Position numbers and translations under genes: made by a program. A stretch of DNA of 64,000 nucleotides from CAVRIA01 sp963721115. Its GTDB lineage: Bacteria > Desulfobacterota > Binatia > HRBIN30 > CADEER01. Positions within the stretch are counted from its first letter, which is position 1; each line of letters begins with the position of its first letter. Positions 1-8,703 of the stretch are shown here, piece after piece. The notes beneath the pieces are model-generated. The model did not search any database, had not been told where the DNA came from, and saw nothing but the letters and a program-made list of their open reading frames with translations. The stretch spans positions 124,001 to 188,000 of the forward strand of contig CAVRIA010000009.1 of the NCBI GenBank assembly GCA_963721115.1. Direction: 5' to 3'.

Positions 1-146
1 CCTGCCACGTCGTCGCGTGCGACGGCCCGTCGCGGCAGACTCTGCTCGAGTCGATGAACCAGCTGCTCAAGGACCGCTTCGAGATCAGCCACACCACCAT
101 CCAGATCGAGCCGGAGGGCCTGGAAGGCTGCGACACCTGCCGGTGA
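1..146 (+). CDS. Cation diffusion facilitator (CDF) family metal efflux protein, C-terminal end only
   Basis: The window opens inside this gene. Reading from base 3 gives 47 residues before TGA. The tail ...LLKDRFEISHTTIQIE... matches the end of the cytoplasmic domain of CDF/CzcD-type Zn(II)/Co(II)/Cd(II) exporters, where a final strand carrying a conserved H-x-T-I-Q-x-E pattern closes the metallochaperone-like fold. The last residues contain CDTC, a CxxC pair that could bind metal. The membrane domain lies upstream of the window, so substrate and full length cannot be judged. Confidence in the family rests on the C-terminal motif alone. Confidence 0.75.
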   Translation, partial: CHVVACDGPSRQTLLESMNQLLKDRFEISHTTIQIEPEGLEGCDTCR

Positions 147-155
147 GGAAGGGTT

Positions 156-219
156 GGTTAGGGTGTTAGGCGGTTAAGGGGTTAGGGGGTTAGGGGGTTA
201 GGGGGTTAGGGGGTTAGGG
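156..219. repeat. Telomere-like GGTTAGGG octamer microsatellite
   Basis: Eight head-to-tail 8-bp units start ten bases after the stop of the efflux gene: three imperfect (GGTTAGGG, TGTTAGGC, GGTTAAGG) and then five perfect GGTTAGGG copies. The G-rich strand has regularly spaced G-runs and could form a G-quadruplex. It sits exactly where the upstream part of the next gene fragment is missing, so it may mark a recombination or slippage junction. Genes flank it on both sides, so it is not a chromosome end. Confidence 0.9.
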
Positions 220-221
220 AG

Positions 222-491
222 GACTGCGGCTGGTCGATGCGGACGACAGGCGCGCCATCGTCGCGGGCATCGCGCCGCTACCGCTGAACCTGATGGCTAC
301 CGCGGGGCTGGCGCCGGCGGAGCAGCTACAGGCGCTCGGCGTACGCCGCTTGAGCGCCGGCGGCGCCATCGCAGCGGCTTGCCTCGGCGCGCCGGCTGGC
401 GTCCGCCTTCCTCGCCGACGGGCGGTCGGACGGCGTGGTCGGGCAGGGCGTCGATTACGCCGCGACGAACGCGCTGCTGGCGCGGCGCTGA
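222..491 (+). pseudogene. C-terminal remnant of an isocitrate lyase/PEP mutase family protein
   Basis: Two adjoining plus-strand frames together read like the last ~85 residues of the isocitrate lyase/phosphoenolpyruvate mutase family (usually 250-300 residues). The sequence ...PLPLNLMATAGLAPAEQL, then ALGVRRLSAGGAIA, then a helical tail ending at TGA, is the usual end of this TIM barrel. The catalytic N-terminal two-thirds is absent and is replaced by the GGTTAGGG repeat. A single-base (+1) frameshift lies near 375-390, between the AGGAIA strand and the ASAFLADG helix. I read it as a dead fragment left by a deletion or rearrangement. The N-terminal boundary is approximate. Confidence 0.6.
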
Positions 492-498
492 AGCGGCG

Positions 499-1320
499 TC
501 AGATGCGCTCGAACTTCGGCGGCCGCTTCTCCATGAAGGAGACCACCCCTTCGCGGAAGTCGGGTCGCTTGAAGCTCTGCAGCATGAGCTGGACGGCTTC
601 CCGCTCGGCGTCGACGAGCTCGGCCGTCCAGTGCTGGTAGACCTGGCGCTTCATGATCGCCATCGACGTCGGCGAGCAGTTGGCGGCGAGATCCTCGACG
701 TACCGGCGCGCCTGCGCGAGAAGCTCGTCGTGTGGGCAGACGCGGTTCACCAGGCCGATGCGCTCGGCCTCGGCGGCGTCGACCTTGCGGGCGGAGAAGA
801 GCAGATCCAGGGCGTGCGCCGTGCCCACCAGGCGCGGCAACAGCCAGCTGATGCCCCACTCGGCGATCAAGCCACGGCGCGAGAACGAGGTCATGAAGGA
901 AGCCTGGTCGGAGGCGAAGCGCAGATCGCAGCTCAGCGCGATCGGCAGTGCCATGCCGGCGCAGGGACCGTTGACGGCGGCGATGATCGGCTTGCGGATG
1001 GACATTGGGTACGTGTAGGTGCCGCGGAACGAGTCGCCGGCGGCCGGATCGCCCGGGTCGGCTCGCAGTTCCTCCGGAATCGCGGCGGCGCCCTGCCCCT
1101 CGGTGATTCCCTTCAGCATGTGGAGGTCGGCTCCCGAGCAGAAGCCGCGCCCCGCACCGGTGAGGACGATGGCGACGACGCGCCGGTCGTCTTCCGCCTG
1201 CGCCAGCGCGTGCTTCACCTCGGCGCCCATGCGGTCCGTCCATGCGTTGAGCTGCTTGGGGCGGTTGAGAGTGATCGTGGCGGCCGGCTCCTCGACCTCG
1301 TAGAGAATCTCCTCGTACAT
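499..1320 (-). CDS. Enoyl-CoA hydratase/isomerase (crotonase) family protein
   Basis: 273 residues starting at ATG 1320, the usual crotonase length. The N-terminal TITLNRPKQLNAW strand and both oxyanion-hole loops are present (GAGRGFCSGADLHML and NGPCAGMALPIAL). The FSRRGLIAEWGISWLLPRLVG region resembles the PaaG/isomerase-like branch, with Glu where many members have Asp. Function: hydration or isomerisation of a 2-enoyl-CoA in fatty-acid, aromatic or steroid-type catabolism; the substrate is unknown. It is transcribed away from the PPIase gene, and no other beta-oxidation gene is adjacent. Family is secure, specificity is not. Confidence 0.88.
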   Translation of the reverse strand: MYEEILYEVEEPAATITLNRPKQLNAWTDRMGAEVKHALAQAEDDRRVVAIVLTGAGRGFCSGADLHMLKGITEGQGAAAIPEELRADPGDPAAGDSFRGTYTYPMSIRKPIIAAVNGPCAGMALPIALSCDLRFASDQASFMTSFSRRGLIAEWGISWLLPRLVGTAHALDLLFSARKVDAAEAERIGLVNRVCPHDELLAQARRYVEDLAANCSPTSMAIMKRQVYQHWTAELVDAEREAVQLMLQSFKRPDFREGVVSFMEKRPPKFERI

Positions 1321-1485
1321 GCGGTCCTCCGTCTGCCCACCCGCATAGCCGATACGACCCCGGCCGGTCCAACCCTTCCCGCGTACCGGCTGGGCAAACG
1401 GACGGTACATCCGGTATTCTCGCCGGCAAAGCGTCGGACCGGCAGCGCGCGGGGGTCGCGCCGCCGGCCGAGAGGGGGGGCTTTC

Positions 1486-2412
1486 GTGGAGACTGCAGAT
1501 CGCGCGGTTACCGGATCGGCCGAGCAGGCAAGGGCGCCGAGGCGGCCGGCGCGCTCCGGCTTCTTCGCTCGCTGGCGGGGCGAGCCTCTGCTGCATTTCC
1601 TCTTGCTGGGAGTGGTGCTTTTCGCCTGGCAGCGGTGGGCGGGAGAATCGCCGGGCGCCGGCTCGATCGCGGTGCCGGCGGATCTCGTTCGCGGTCTGCG
1701 CCGCGAATACCTCGAGCGCAACGGCTCGCTTCCCACGGCGGCGGAAGAGGAGGCCCTCGTCCAGGGCTACATCGACCGCGAGGTGATGTACCGCGAGGCG
1801 CTCGCCCTGGGGCTCGACCGGGGCGATCTCGTCGTGCGGCGGCGCCTGATCCAGAAGATGCAGTTCCTGCTCGAGAGCGACGCATCGCTCCGACAGCCGA
1901 GCGATGCGGAGCTCGACGCGTACCGGCGACAGCACGCCGAGCGCTACGCCACGCCGCAGCGGGTCGCGCTGCGGCACGTCTTCGTCGACGCCGATCGCCA
2001 CGGCAAGGCCGCGCCGCGAGTCGCCGCCGACCTGCGGCGGCGCTTGCTCGCCGGCGCCGACCCGGCCGACCTCGGCGATCCGTTTCTGCGCGGGCGCGTG
2101 CTGCCCCTGCGCAGCGAGCGCGAGCTGGCGGGCACGTTCGGAGCGCGGTTCGCCGCCGCGGTGATGGATCTGTCCGCGGGCGAGTGGTCGCGGCCGCTTC
2201 GCTCGAGCTACGGCTACCACCTCGTCCGCGTCGAGCGCCGGGAGGAGGCGCGCGCGCCGGCCCTTTCCGAGGTGCGGACCGAGGTGCTGCGCGACCTGCG
2301 GGCCGAGCGCCGGGCGGCCGCCGAGCGCACGGCAATGCGTCGATTGCGCGAGAAGTACCGCGTGCGCGTCGAGAGCCCGCGAGCGGTGCTGGCCGAGGTG
2401 GCAGCCCGATGA
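1486..2412 (+). CDS. Membrane-anchored parvulin-type peptidyl-prolyl cis-trans isomerase
   Basis: 308 residues from GTG 1486, chosen because a purine-rich GAGAGGGGGG stretch lies just upstream and the next upstream codons overlap the divergent crotonase leader. A single hydrophobic segment (LLHFLLLGVVLFAW, about residues 33-48) anchors the protein. A SurA/PpiD-like helical segment (EEEALVQGYIDREVMYREA) follows, then a parvulin-like rotamase region around residues 155-250 ending in SYGYHLVRVE. It probably folds exported proteins at the periplasmic face. The DUF3604 gene follows with an 18-bp gap, so they probably share a transcript; a PPIase next to DUF3604 is a pairing I recall from other proteobacteria. 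Confidence 0.82.
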   Translation: METADRAVTGSAEQARAPRRPARSGFFARWRGEPLLHFLLLGVVLFAWQRWAGESPGAGSIAVPADLVRGLRREYLERNGSLPTAAEEEALVQGYIDREVMYREALALGLDRGDLVVRRRLIQKMQFLLESDASLRQPSDAELDAYRRQHAERYATPQRVALRHVFVDADRHGKAAPRVAADLRRRLLAGADPADLGDPFLRGRVLPLRSERELAGTFGARFAAAVMDLSAGEWSRPLRSSYGYHLVRVERREEARAPALSEVRTEVLRDLRAERRAAAERTAMRRLREKYRVRVESPRAVLAEVAAR

Positions 2413-2429
2413 GGAGCGGGAGGAGAGGC

Positions 2430-4376
2430 ATGCCGAAGCCACCGTGGCCGTTTTTCCTTCTCGTCGCCGCGATGCTGCTCGCCGGCTGCGGCGACGACAA
2501 CGACGTGGCGTCGAACCCCACCCCACCGCCGCTCCAGCACTGCGCCGACTACAACCCCCTCCGCAACGTCTACTTCGGCGACCTGCACGTCCACACCTCA
2601 TTCTCGTTCGACGCCTACGTCTTCGACGTGCGTACGACGCCGGAGCAGGCGTATCGCTTCGCCCGCGGCGAGCCCCTGTCGCTGCCGCCGCTGGACGCTG
2701 CCGGGCACGGCACGCAGACGATCCGATTGAAACGTCCGCTCGACTTCGCCGCGGTGACCGATCACTCGGAGTTCCTCGGCGAGGTCGAGGTGTGCACGAC
2801 GCCGGACGCGCCCGGCTACGACTCGGCGGAGTGCCGGGCCTTCCGCGTCGGCGGCAACGCCGGTCAGGGCGGTCTCGGAATCCTGACCACGGAGGTGATG
2901 CCGCAGCGCCTGGAGGGAATCTGCGGCGCCGACGGTCAGGTCTGTCTGACGCAGGCCGGCGAGGTGTGGCGGCGTATCCAGCAGGCGGCGGACGAGGCGA
3001 ACGACGACGCACCCGACTGTCGCTTCACGGCGTTCAAGGCCTACGAGTACACCGCCAACACGAGCATCAGCACGCTGCACCGCAACGTCATCTTCCGCGG
3101 CGAGCGCGTCCCCTTTCCGATCTCCTACATCGAGCGCCCGACGCCACAGGGGCTGTGGGCGGAGCTGAAGGCGACGTGCCTCGACGCCGGGGACGGCTGC
3201 GACGCGCTGGCCATTCCCCACAACCCGAACGAGAGCAACGGCAAGATGTTCCTCGCCGAGTACCCCGGGGCGCAGAGCGTCGACGAAGAGCGGGCGCAGG
3301 CGGAGCTGCGCGCCTCGATGGAGCCGCTGGTCGAGATCTACCAGCACAAGGGCGATTCGGAGTGCATGAACGGCCTGTCCGGGATTCTCGGCGCGCCGGA
3401 CGAGCTGTGCGATTTCGAGAAGCGGCGACAGCCGCCGTTCGAGGACTGCGGCGACGGCGTCGGCTCGGGTGGGCCGGCGAATCTCGGCTGCCTGTCGCGG
3501 CGCGACTTCGTCCGCGGCGCCCTGTTGACCGGCCTCGAGGAGGCGGAGCGGATCGGCGCCAACCCGTTCCGCCTCGGCGTCATCGCCAGCACCGACACGC
3601 ACAACGGCACACCGGGGGCGGTCGAGGAGGACGGTTGGATCGGCCATCGCGGCAGCGACGACGCCACGGTCGAAGCGCGCCTCGGAGCGCCGACGCGGCG
3701 CACCGGGCCGAGCTTCAGTCCCGGCGGTCTCGCCGGTATCTGGGCCGAGGAGAACTCGCGCGCCGGCCTTTTCGACGCCCTGCGCCGACGCGAAGTGTTC
3801 GGCACCAGCGGCCCGCGCATCGCCGTCCGCTTCTTCGGCGGGTGGCATCTCGACGGCGGTCTGTGCGGCGACCCCGCCATGGTCGAGAAGGCGTACGACA
3901 GCGCCGTGCCGATGGGGGCGTTCCTGCCGGGCAAGCCGGCCGGGACGGCCGCGCCGATGTTCGTCGTCTCGGCCCTGCGCGATCCGGGAACGCCCGACGA
4001 GCCCGGCACGCAGCTACAACGGCTCCAGGTCATCAAGGGATGGGTCGAGAACGGCGAGGCGCACCAGCGAGTCTTCGACGTCGCGGGCGATCCCGACAAC
4101 GGCGCCGGCGTGGACACGCAGACCTGCCGCACGGAGGGGCCCGGCTTCGACAGCCTGTGCACGGTTTGGACGGACCCGAATTTCGACCCGCGACGGCACG
4201 CGTTCTATTACGTCCGTGTCCTGGAGAACCCGAGCTGCCGCTGGAACACCTACACCTGCAACTCGCTGCCACCGGATGCACGTCCCGAAGGCTGCTCGGA
4301 TCCGGCCGTTCCCCGGATCATTCAGGAACGCGCCTGGACCTCGCCGATCTGGTATGAGCCGCAGGGGAGCGGGTGA
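2430..4376 (+). CDS. DUF3604 domain lipoprotein (PHP-like metal-binding fold)
   Basis: 648 residues. ATG 2430 is preferred because GGGAGGAGAGG precedes it by a normal spacing; an earlier ATG at 2409 overlaps the upstream stop (ATGA) and would add seven residues. The start encodes a lipoprotein signal with lipobox LLAGC, so the protein is probably lipid-anchored in the envelope. The DUF3604 hallmarks are histidine/aspartate clusters: FGDLHVHTSFS, VTDHSEFLGEVEVC and IASTDTHNGTPG, typical of PHP-type metallohydrolases. The enzymatic activity of DUF3604 is not established. It follows the PPIase gene closely. Cys residues are numerous, consistent with an oxidising periplasm served by DsbD. Confidence 0.88.
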   Translation: MPKPPWPFFLLVAAMLLAGCGDDNDVASNPTPPPLQHCADYNPLRNVYFGDLHVHTSFSFDAYVFDVRTTPEQAYRFARGEPLSLPPLDAAGHGTQTIRLKRPLDFAAVTDHSEFLGEVEVCTTPDAPGYDSAECRAFRVGGNAGQGGLGILTTEVMPQRLEGICGADGQVCLTQAGEVWRRIQQAADEANDDAPDCRFTAFKAYEYTANTSISTLHRNVIFRGERVPFPISYIERPTPQGLWAELKATCLDAGDGCDALAIPHNPNESNGKMFLAEYPGAQSVDEERAQAELRASMEPLVEIYQHKGDSECMNGLSGILGAPDELCDFEKRRQPPFEDCGDGVGSGGPANLGCLSRRDFVRGALLTGLEEAERIGANPFRLGVIASTDTHNGTPGAVEEDGWIGHRGSDDATVEARLGAPTRRTGPSFSPGGLAGIWAEENSRAGLFDALRRREVFGTSGPRIAVRFFGGWHLDGGLCGDPAMVEKAYDSAVPMGAFLPGKPAGTAAPMFVVSALRDPGTPDEPGTQLQRLQVIKGWVENGEAHQRVFDVAGDPDNGAGVDTQTCRTEGPGFDSLCTVWTDPNFDPRRHAFYYVRVLENPSCRWNTYTCNSLPPDARPEGCSDPAVPRIIQERAWTSPIWYEPQGSG

Positions 4377-4494
4377 GCCGGTCAGCCGGTGAGCGGGTCA
4401 GCCGGTGGGCGGCGGGGGAGGGGTCGCTGCCCGCGCGGCTCGCGTGTGATGCGAACCCACCGGCGCATCCGCACACCGGCTCACTGGCTTACCG
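4373..4494. repeat. Imperfect 8-bp tandem array (GTSAGCSG) with an inverted copy
   Basis: Five octamers, GTGAGCCG GTCAGCCG GTGAGCGG GTCAGCCG GTGGGCGG, run from the DUF3604 stop codon to 4412. The reverse complement of the same unit recurs at 4475-4494 (ACCGGCTCACTGGCTTACCG), making a long imperfect inverted repeat. It could fold as a large hairpin and act as a leaky terminator or processing signal. The unit length equals that of the GGTTAGGG array at the window start. Confidence 0.65.
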
Positions 4495-4558
4495 CCACAC
4501 CGACCCGACTGAAATTTCCCGTTGAGGAGGGGGCCCTCGCCTGAGAGAATGTGCCGCC

Positions 4559-5149
4559 ATGAGCGCGATGCCCACGATCCCGTGCCGGCTGCTGAGCGCC
4601 ATGGCGGTGCTGGTGCTGTACGGCCTGGCGGGGCCCGGGACCTCGAGCGCGCAGGACAAGATTTACAGCTGGAAGGACGAACGCGGCGTCCTGCACTTCT
4701 CCGATTCGGAGATTCCGTCCGAGTTCGCGGGCAAGACGGAGGTCCACACCGGAGTGAAGTCGGCTCTGACGACCGGGCGCGCCGAGTCGACGCGAAGCAT
4801 CCCGCTGACCTCGGTCGACGGGAAGCGGATGGTGCGCGCCGTTCTCGAGGGCACCTTCACCAGCCGTGACGTGACCATGATCGTCGACACCGGCGCGCAG
4901 ATCACCATGATCGACGAGGACCTGGCCGCCGCGCTCAACGTCAAGTTCGTGCAGGATGCCGCCATCTTCGGCGTCACCGGCGCCTCCCGTGGCTGGATGG
5001 GCCGCTTGCGCCGCATCCGCCTCGGCGACTACCAGGTCCTCGACTGGCCGGTCATGGTCGGTCCCGTACCCGGTCTGGTGCTGCTCGGGGCGGACGTCAT
5101 CGACTACCTGCACCTGACCGTCGGACCGGACAGCCTCGAATCCAAGTAA
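4559..5149 (+). CDS. Secreted DUF4124 plus retropepsin-like aspartic protease domain protein
   Basis: 196 residues. An N-terminal signal peptide (LLSAMAVLVLYGLAG...SSAQ) is followed by a DUF4124-like segment, DKIYSWKDERGVLHFSD, then a clan-AA retroviral-type aspartic protease domain. The active-site triplet is VDTGAQIT (about residues 106-113), and GLVLLGADVIDYLH forms the second conserved strand and helix. Only one D-T-G is present, so the enzyme should act as a homodimer like other bacterial retropepsin-like proteins. Likely location is the periplasm. The biological substrate is unknown. It stands alone between the octamer array and the convergent wrbA gene. Confidence 0.85.
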   Translation: MSAMPTIPCRLLSAMAVLVLYGLAGPGTSSAQDKIYSWKDERGVLHFSDSEIPSEFAGKTEVHTGVKSALTTGRAESTRSIPLTSVDGKRMVRAVLEGTFTSRDVTMIVDTGAQITMIDEDLAAALNVKFVQDAAIFGVTGASRGWMGRLRRIRLGDYQVLDWPVMVGPVPGLVLLGADVIDYLHLTVGPDSLESK

Positions 5150-5243
5150 CGCGCGGAAGGTTGTTGGGTTGTTCGTTGTCGGCGCGACCGCCGTCCAAAC
5201 GACCCTGCGACGAGTCGCCCGAAGCGCATTTCGAGTGCGCGGG

Positions 5244-5855
5244 TCAGCGCGCCAGCTTGCTCGCGATCTTCGCCACGTGCTCGCCCTGGAAGCGGGCCGC
5301 CGCCAGCTCGTTCTCGCTCGGCACACGGCTGCCGTCGCCGGCCGCGATGGTCGAGGCGCCGTAGGGAGAGCCGCCGGTGATCTCCTCCATCTTCGTCTGC
5401 CCCGCGAACGCGTAGGGGAGGCCGACGATGACCATGCCGTGGTGGAGGAGCGTGATGTGGAAGCTGAGGATGGTCGATTCCTGGCCGCCGTGCTGCGTGT
5501 TGGAGCTGGCGAACACGCTGCCCACCTTGCCGACCAGGGCATTCGCCGCCCACAGCTTGCCGGTCGCGTCGAGGAACTGGCGCATCTGGCCGCACATGTT
5601 TCCGAAACGCGTCGGCGTGCCGAAGAGGATGGCATCGGCCTTGGCCAACTCGTCGACCGTGCAGACCGGCACGCCCGCCTGCTGCTTCTGCGCGTCGGCG
5701 GCGCCCATCTTGCGGAGCACTTCGTCGGGCAGCGTCTCGGGAACGCGGCGCAGGTCGACCTCCGTTCCGCTCACCGCGCGAGCTCCTTCGGCGACGGCCT
5801 GCGCCATTCGGTAGATGTGGCCGTAGAGAGAGTAGTAGACGACCAGAACCTTCAT
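5244..5855 (-). CDS. wrbA: NAD(P)H:quinone oxidoreductase, WrbA type (flavodoxin fold)
   Basis: 203 residues, the usual WrbA length. VVYYSLYGHIYRMAQAVAEG forms the flavodoxin phosphate-binding loop, FGTPTRFGNMCGQMRQFLD the FMN loop, and FASSNTQHGGQE the typical WrbA insertion. The enzyme reduces quinones by two electrons with NAD(P)H, limiting semiquinone stress. Start ATG 5855 has GAAAGGAG upstream. Its ATG overlaps the stop of the truncated pirin reading frame (ATGA), so it was probably translationally coupled to an intact pirin gene; pirin and quinone reductases are frequent neighbours. Confidence 0.92.
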   Translation of the reverse strand: MKVLVVYYSLYGHIYRMAQAVAEGARAVSGTEVDLRRVPETLPDEVLRKMGAADAQKQQAGVPVCTVDELAKADAILFGTPTRFGNMCGQMRQFLDATGKLWAANALVGKVGSVFASSNTQHGGQESTILSFHITLLHHGMVIVGLPYAFAGQTKMEEITGGSPYGASTIAAGDGSRVPSENELAAARFQGEHVAKIASKLAR

Positions 5856-6004
5856 CTGTCCGCTCCTTTCTCTTCAGGCGAGATCGAAGAGAAGAACCTC
5901 CGCCGAGCGAGATCGTAGTATTCCCCGAACGAGAACGTGTGGCGGCTGTCGAGCCAGTCCAGCTGGGTCGCACCGCGATCGTCTCCCCGCCGTACGGTGA
6001 TCAT
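5852..6004 (-). pseudogene. Pirin, N-terminal remnant
   Basis: From ATG 6004 the frame reads MITVRRGDDRGATQLDWLDS then RHTFSFGEYYD, the unmistakable N-terminal cupin strand of pirin. After about 33 residues the homology stops and the frame ends at 50 residues, against the normal 230-290. The metal-binding cupin histidines that follow in real pirins are missing. The remnant lies between ppsA and wrbA on the same strand. I infer an internal deletion that removed most of a pirin gene and left its start next to wrbA. It could still be translated as a leader peptide coupled to wrbA. Confidence 0.7.
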
Positions 6005-6058
6005 CGGCACCGAATGTACACCGCCGCGCGGGCGGGGCAACGGGGGTCGCTCGGGCGG

Positions 6059-8513
6059 CTAGACGGCGCGCCCGGCCTTCGCCCGGCGGAGGTCCGATGC
6101 GGCGTCGAGCCGCTTCTCCGTCTCGAGGATCCGCAGCGTCGTCTTCATCACCGCGTCGGGGTTGAGCGAGATGCTGTCGATGCCCTCCTCGACCAGGAAC
6201 TCGGCGAACTCCGGGTAGTCGCTCGGCGCCTGACCGCAGATGCCGATCTTGCGGCCCTTCTCCCTGGCGGCGCGAATCGCCATGGCGATCATGCGTCTTC
6301 ACCGCCGGGTCGCGCTCGTCGAAGATGTGGGCGACGATCTGCGAGTCGCGGTCGACGCCGAGGGTCAGCTGCGTGAGATCGTTCGAGCCGATCGAGAAGC
6401 CGTCGAACAGCGCCGCGAACTCCGCGGCGCGGATGACGTTGCTCGGGATCTCGCACATGACGTAGAGCTCGAGGCCGTTCTCGCCGCGCCGCAGGCCGTG
6501 CCGTTCCATCTCTTCCTGGACGCGACGAGCCTCTTCGACGGTCCGGCAGAACGGGATCATCAGCTTCACGTTGGTGAGGCCCATCTCGTCGCGCACCTTC
6601 TTCATCGCCAGGCACTCGAGCGCGAAGCCGTCGCGGTAGCGCGCGTCGTAGTAGCGCGACGCGCCGCGAAAGCCGATCATCGGGTTCTCTTCCTGGGGCT
6701 CGTGGGCCTTGCCGCCGATCAGGTTCGCGTACTCGTTGGTCTTGAAGTCGCTCATGCGCACGATGACGTCGTTCGGGTAGAACGCGGCGGCGATCATGCT
6801 GACCCCCTGTGCGAGCTTGTCGACGAAGAACCGGGGCTTGTCGGTGTAAGCCGCGGTCAGGCGGTCGATCTCCGCCTTCACGGCGCGATCCTCGATGCGG
6901 TCGTACTCGAGCAGGGCGAGGGGATGGATCTTGATGTAGGTGCTGATGATGAACTCCTCCCGCGCCAGGCCGACGCCGTCGTTGGGGACGAAGGACAGGG
7001 CGAACGCCTCCTCCGGGTTGGCGACGTTCATCATGATCTTGGTGCGCGGGCGCTGCAGCTCCGCCAGGGCGACCCGCTCGACCTCGTACTGCAGCTTGCC
7101 CTCGTACACGAAGCCCGTGTCGCCCTCCGCGCACGAGACCGTGATCGACTTCCCGTCCTCGAGCAGCTCGGTTCCCTTCTCGGTGCCGACGATGGCCGGC
7201 AGGCCGAGCTCGCGGCTGACGATGGCGGCGTGGCAGGTGCGGCCGCCGCGGTTGGTGACGATCGCCGCGGCGCGCTTCATGATCGGCTCCCAGTCGGGGT
7301 CGGTCTTGTCGGTGACCAGGACCTCGCCGGCGCGGAACTCCTGCAATTGCTGCGGGCTCTTGATCACATGCGCCGGGCCGGCGCCGATCTTGTCGCCGAC
7401 ACTGCGGCCGGTCACCAGGACGCGCCCCTTCTCCTTGAGGACGTAGCTTTCGAGCACGTCGCGAGAGCGCTGCGACTGCACGGTCTCGGGGCGCGCCTGG
7501 ACGATGAACAGCTCGCCGCTGAGGCCGTCCTTGGCCCACTCCATGTCCATGGGCACGGGCTGCCCGCGCTTGGCGCTGTAGTGATCCTCGATGATGCAGG
7601 CCCAGCGCGCCAGGGTCAGGATCTCGTCGTCGCTGATGGCGAAGCGGAGGCGATCGTCCGGCGGTACCGGAACGTTTTTCACCCCCTTGCCGCCGCCGAC
7701 GTCGTAGACGAGCTTGAACTCCTTGCTGCCGGTGATCTTCTGCAGGATGGGGCGCGCTCCCGTTCGCAGCGTGGGCTTGAAGACGTAGTACTCGTCCGGC
7801 GTCACCGACCCCTGTACGACGTTCTCACCCAGGCCGTATGCGGCGTTGATCAGGACCGCGTCCGCAAACCCGGTCTCGGTATCGATCGAGAACATCACTC
7901 CCGCCGCCGCCAGGTCGGAGCGCACCATGCGCTGCACGCCGATCGACAGAGCCACCTTGAAGTGGTCGAAGCCCTTGTCGGCGCGGTAGGAGATGGCGCG
8001 GTCGGTGAACAGCGAGGCGAAGCTGCGCCGGCACGCGTCGAGCAGGGAGGTGTGGCCCTGCACGTTCAGGTAGGTCTCCTGCTGCCCGGCGAAGCTGGCG
8101 TCGGGCAGATCTTCGGCCGTGGCGCTGCTGCGCACCGCCACGTCGAGCGGTTCGGCGCTCCCCTCGCCGAGCCGGTCGTACGCCTCGGCGATCTGTCGCT
8201 GCAGATCGTCGGGGAGGGCGACCGCCATGAACGCGTGCCGCACCTGGCGGCCGCGCTGGCGCAGGTTGGCCAGGTCGTGCGTGTCGAGCCCGTCCAGGAT
8301 CTCCCGGATGCGGCGGTCCAGGCCCGTCTGCTGCAACAGATAGCGGTATGCGTCGGCAGTGACGGCGAAGCCGTTCGGGACCTTGACCCCCTTCGCGGCC
8401 AGCTCCTGGTACATCTCTCCCAGAGAAGCGTTCTTTCCGCCCACCAGAGGGACGTCGTCGATGCCCACTTCCGCGAACCAGCGGATGAGGGCTGCCTGCT
8501 TCGCCGTGCTCAT
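6059..8513 (-). CDS. ppsA: Phosphoenolpyruvate synthase (pyruvate, water dikinase), one apparent frameshift
   Basis: Converts pyruvate, ATP and water to PEP, AMP and phosphate for gluconeogenesis. Start ATG 8513 has AGGAGG upstream. Domains in order: ATP-binding domain with VPLVGGKNASLGEM near residue 20; the phosphohistidine swivelling domain with GGRTCHAAIVSRELG, the His being the phospho-acceptor; and the PEP-binding barrel with FSIGSNDLTQLTLGVDRDS. The reading frame breaks near 6289-6297. The main frame ends ...FDERDPAVKT, and the proper end, MIAMAIRAAREKGRKIG through CGQAPSDYPEFAEF to SISLNPDAV, continues one base out of phase. The spliced product is about 817 residues, normal for PpsA. 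The frameshift may be a sequencing error, because both halves are fully conserved. Confidence 0.88.
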
Positions 8514-8703
8514 GAGAAACCTCCTGCGAATCGTCGGTTCTCCACCGGGGCTGTGCAAGATGTCGGCCGATCGGCGGACGGGCGGCGGACGGGGCCGGGA
8601 GTGGACCGGCCTTGCAGGGGTGAGAAGGCCCGATTCTCGTTTCCTCGAAGGCCGATCCGCGGCCGGCTTGACCCGCCGTCCCGGCCGGCCGTATGTGGGC
8701 GCC

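Noticed and set aside
156..219. A real telomere or linear replicon end
   Set aside because: Coding sequence continues on both sides, and the array is only 64 bp.
8359..8703. N-terminal extension of the CNB-domain protein
   Set aside because: It would overlap the ppsA start and its ribosome-binding site on the opposite strand, and the added residues are not CNB-like.
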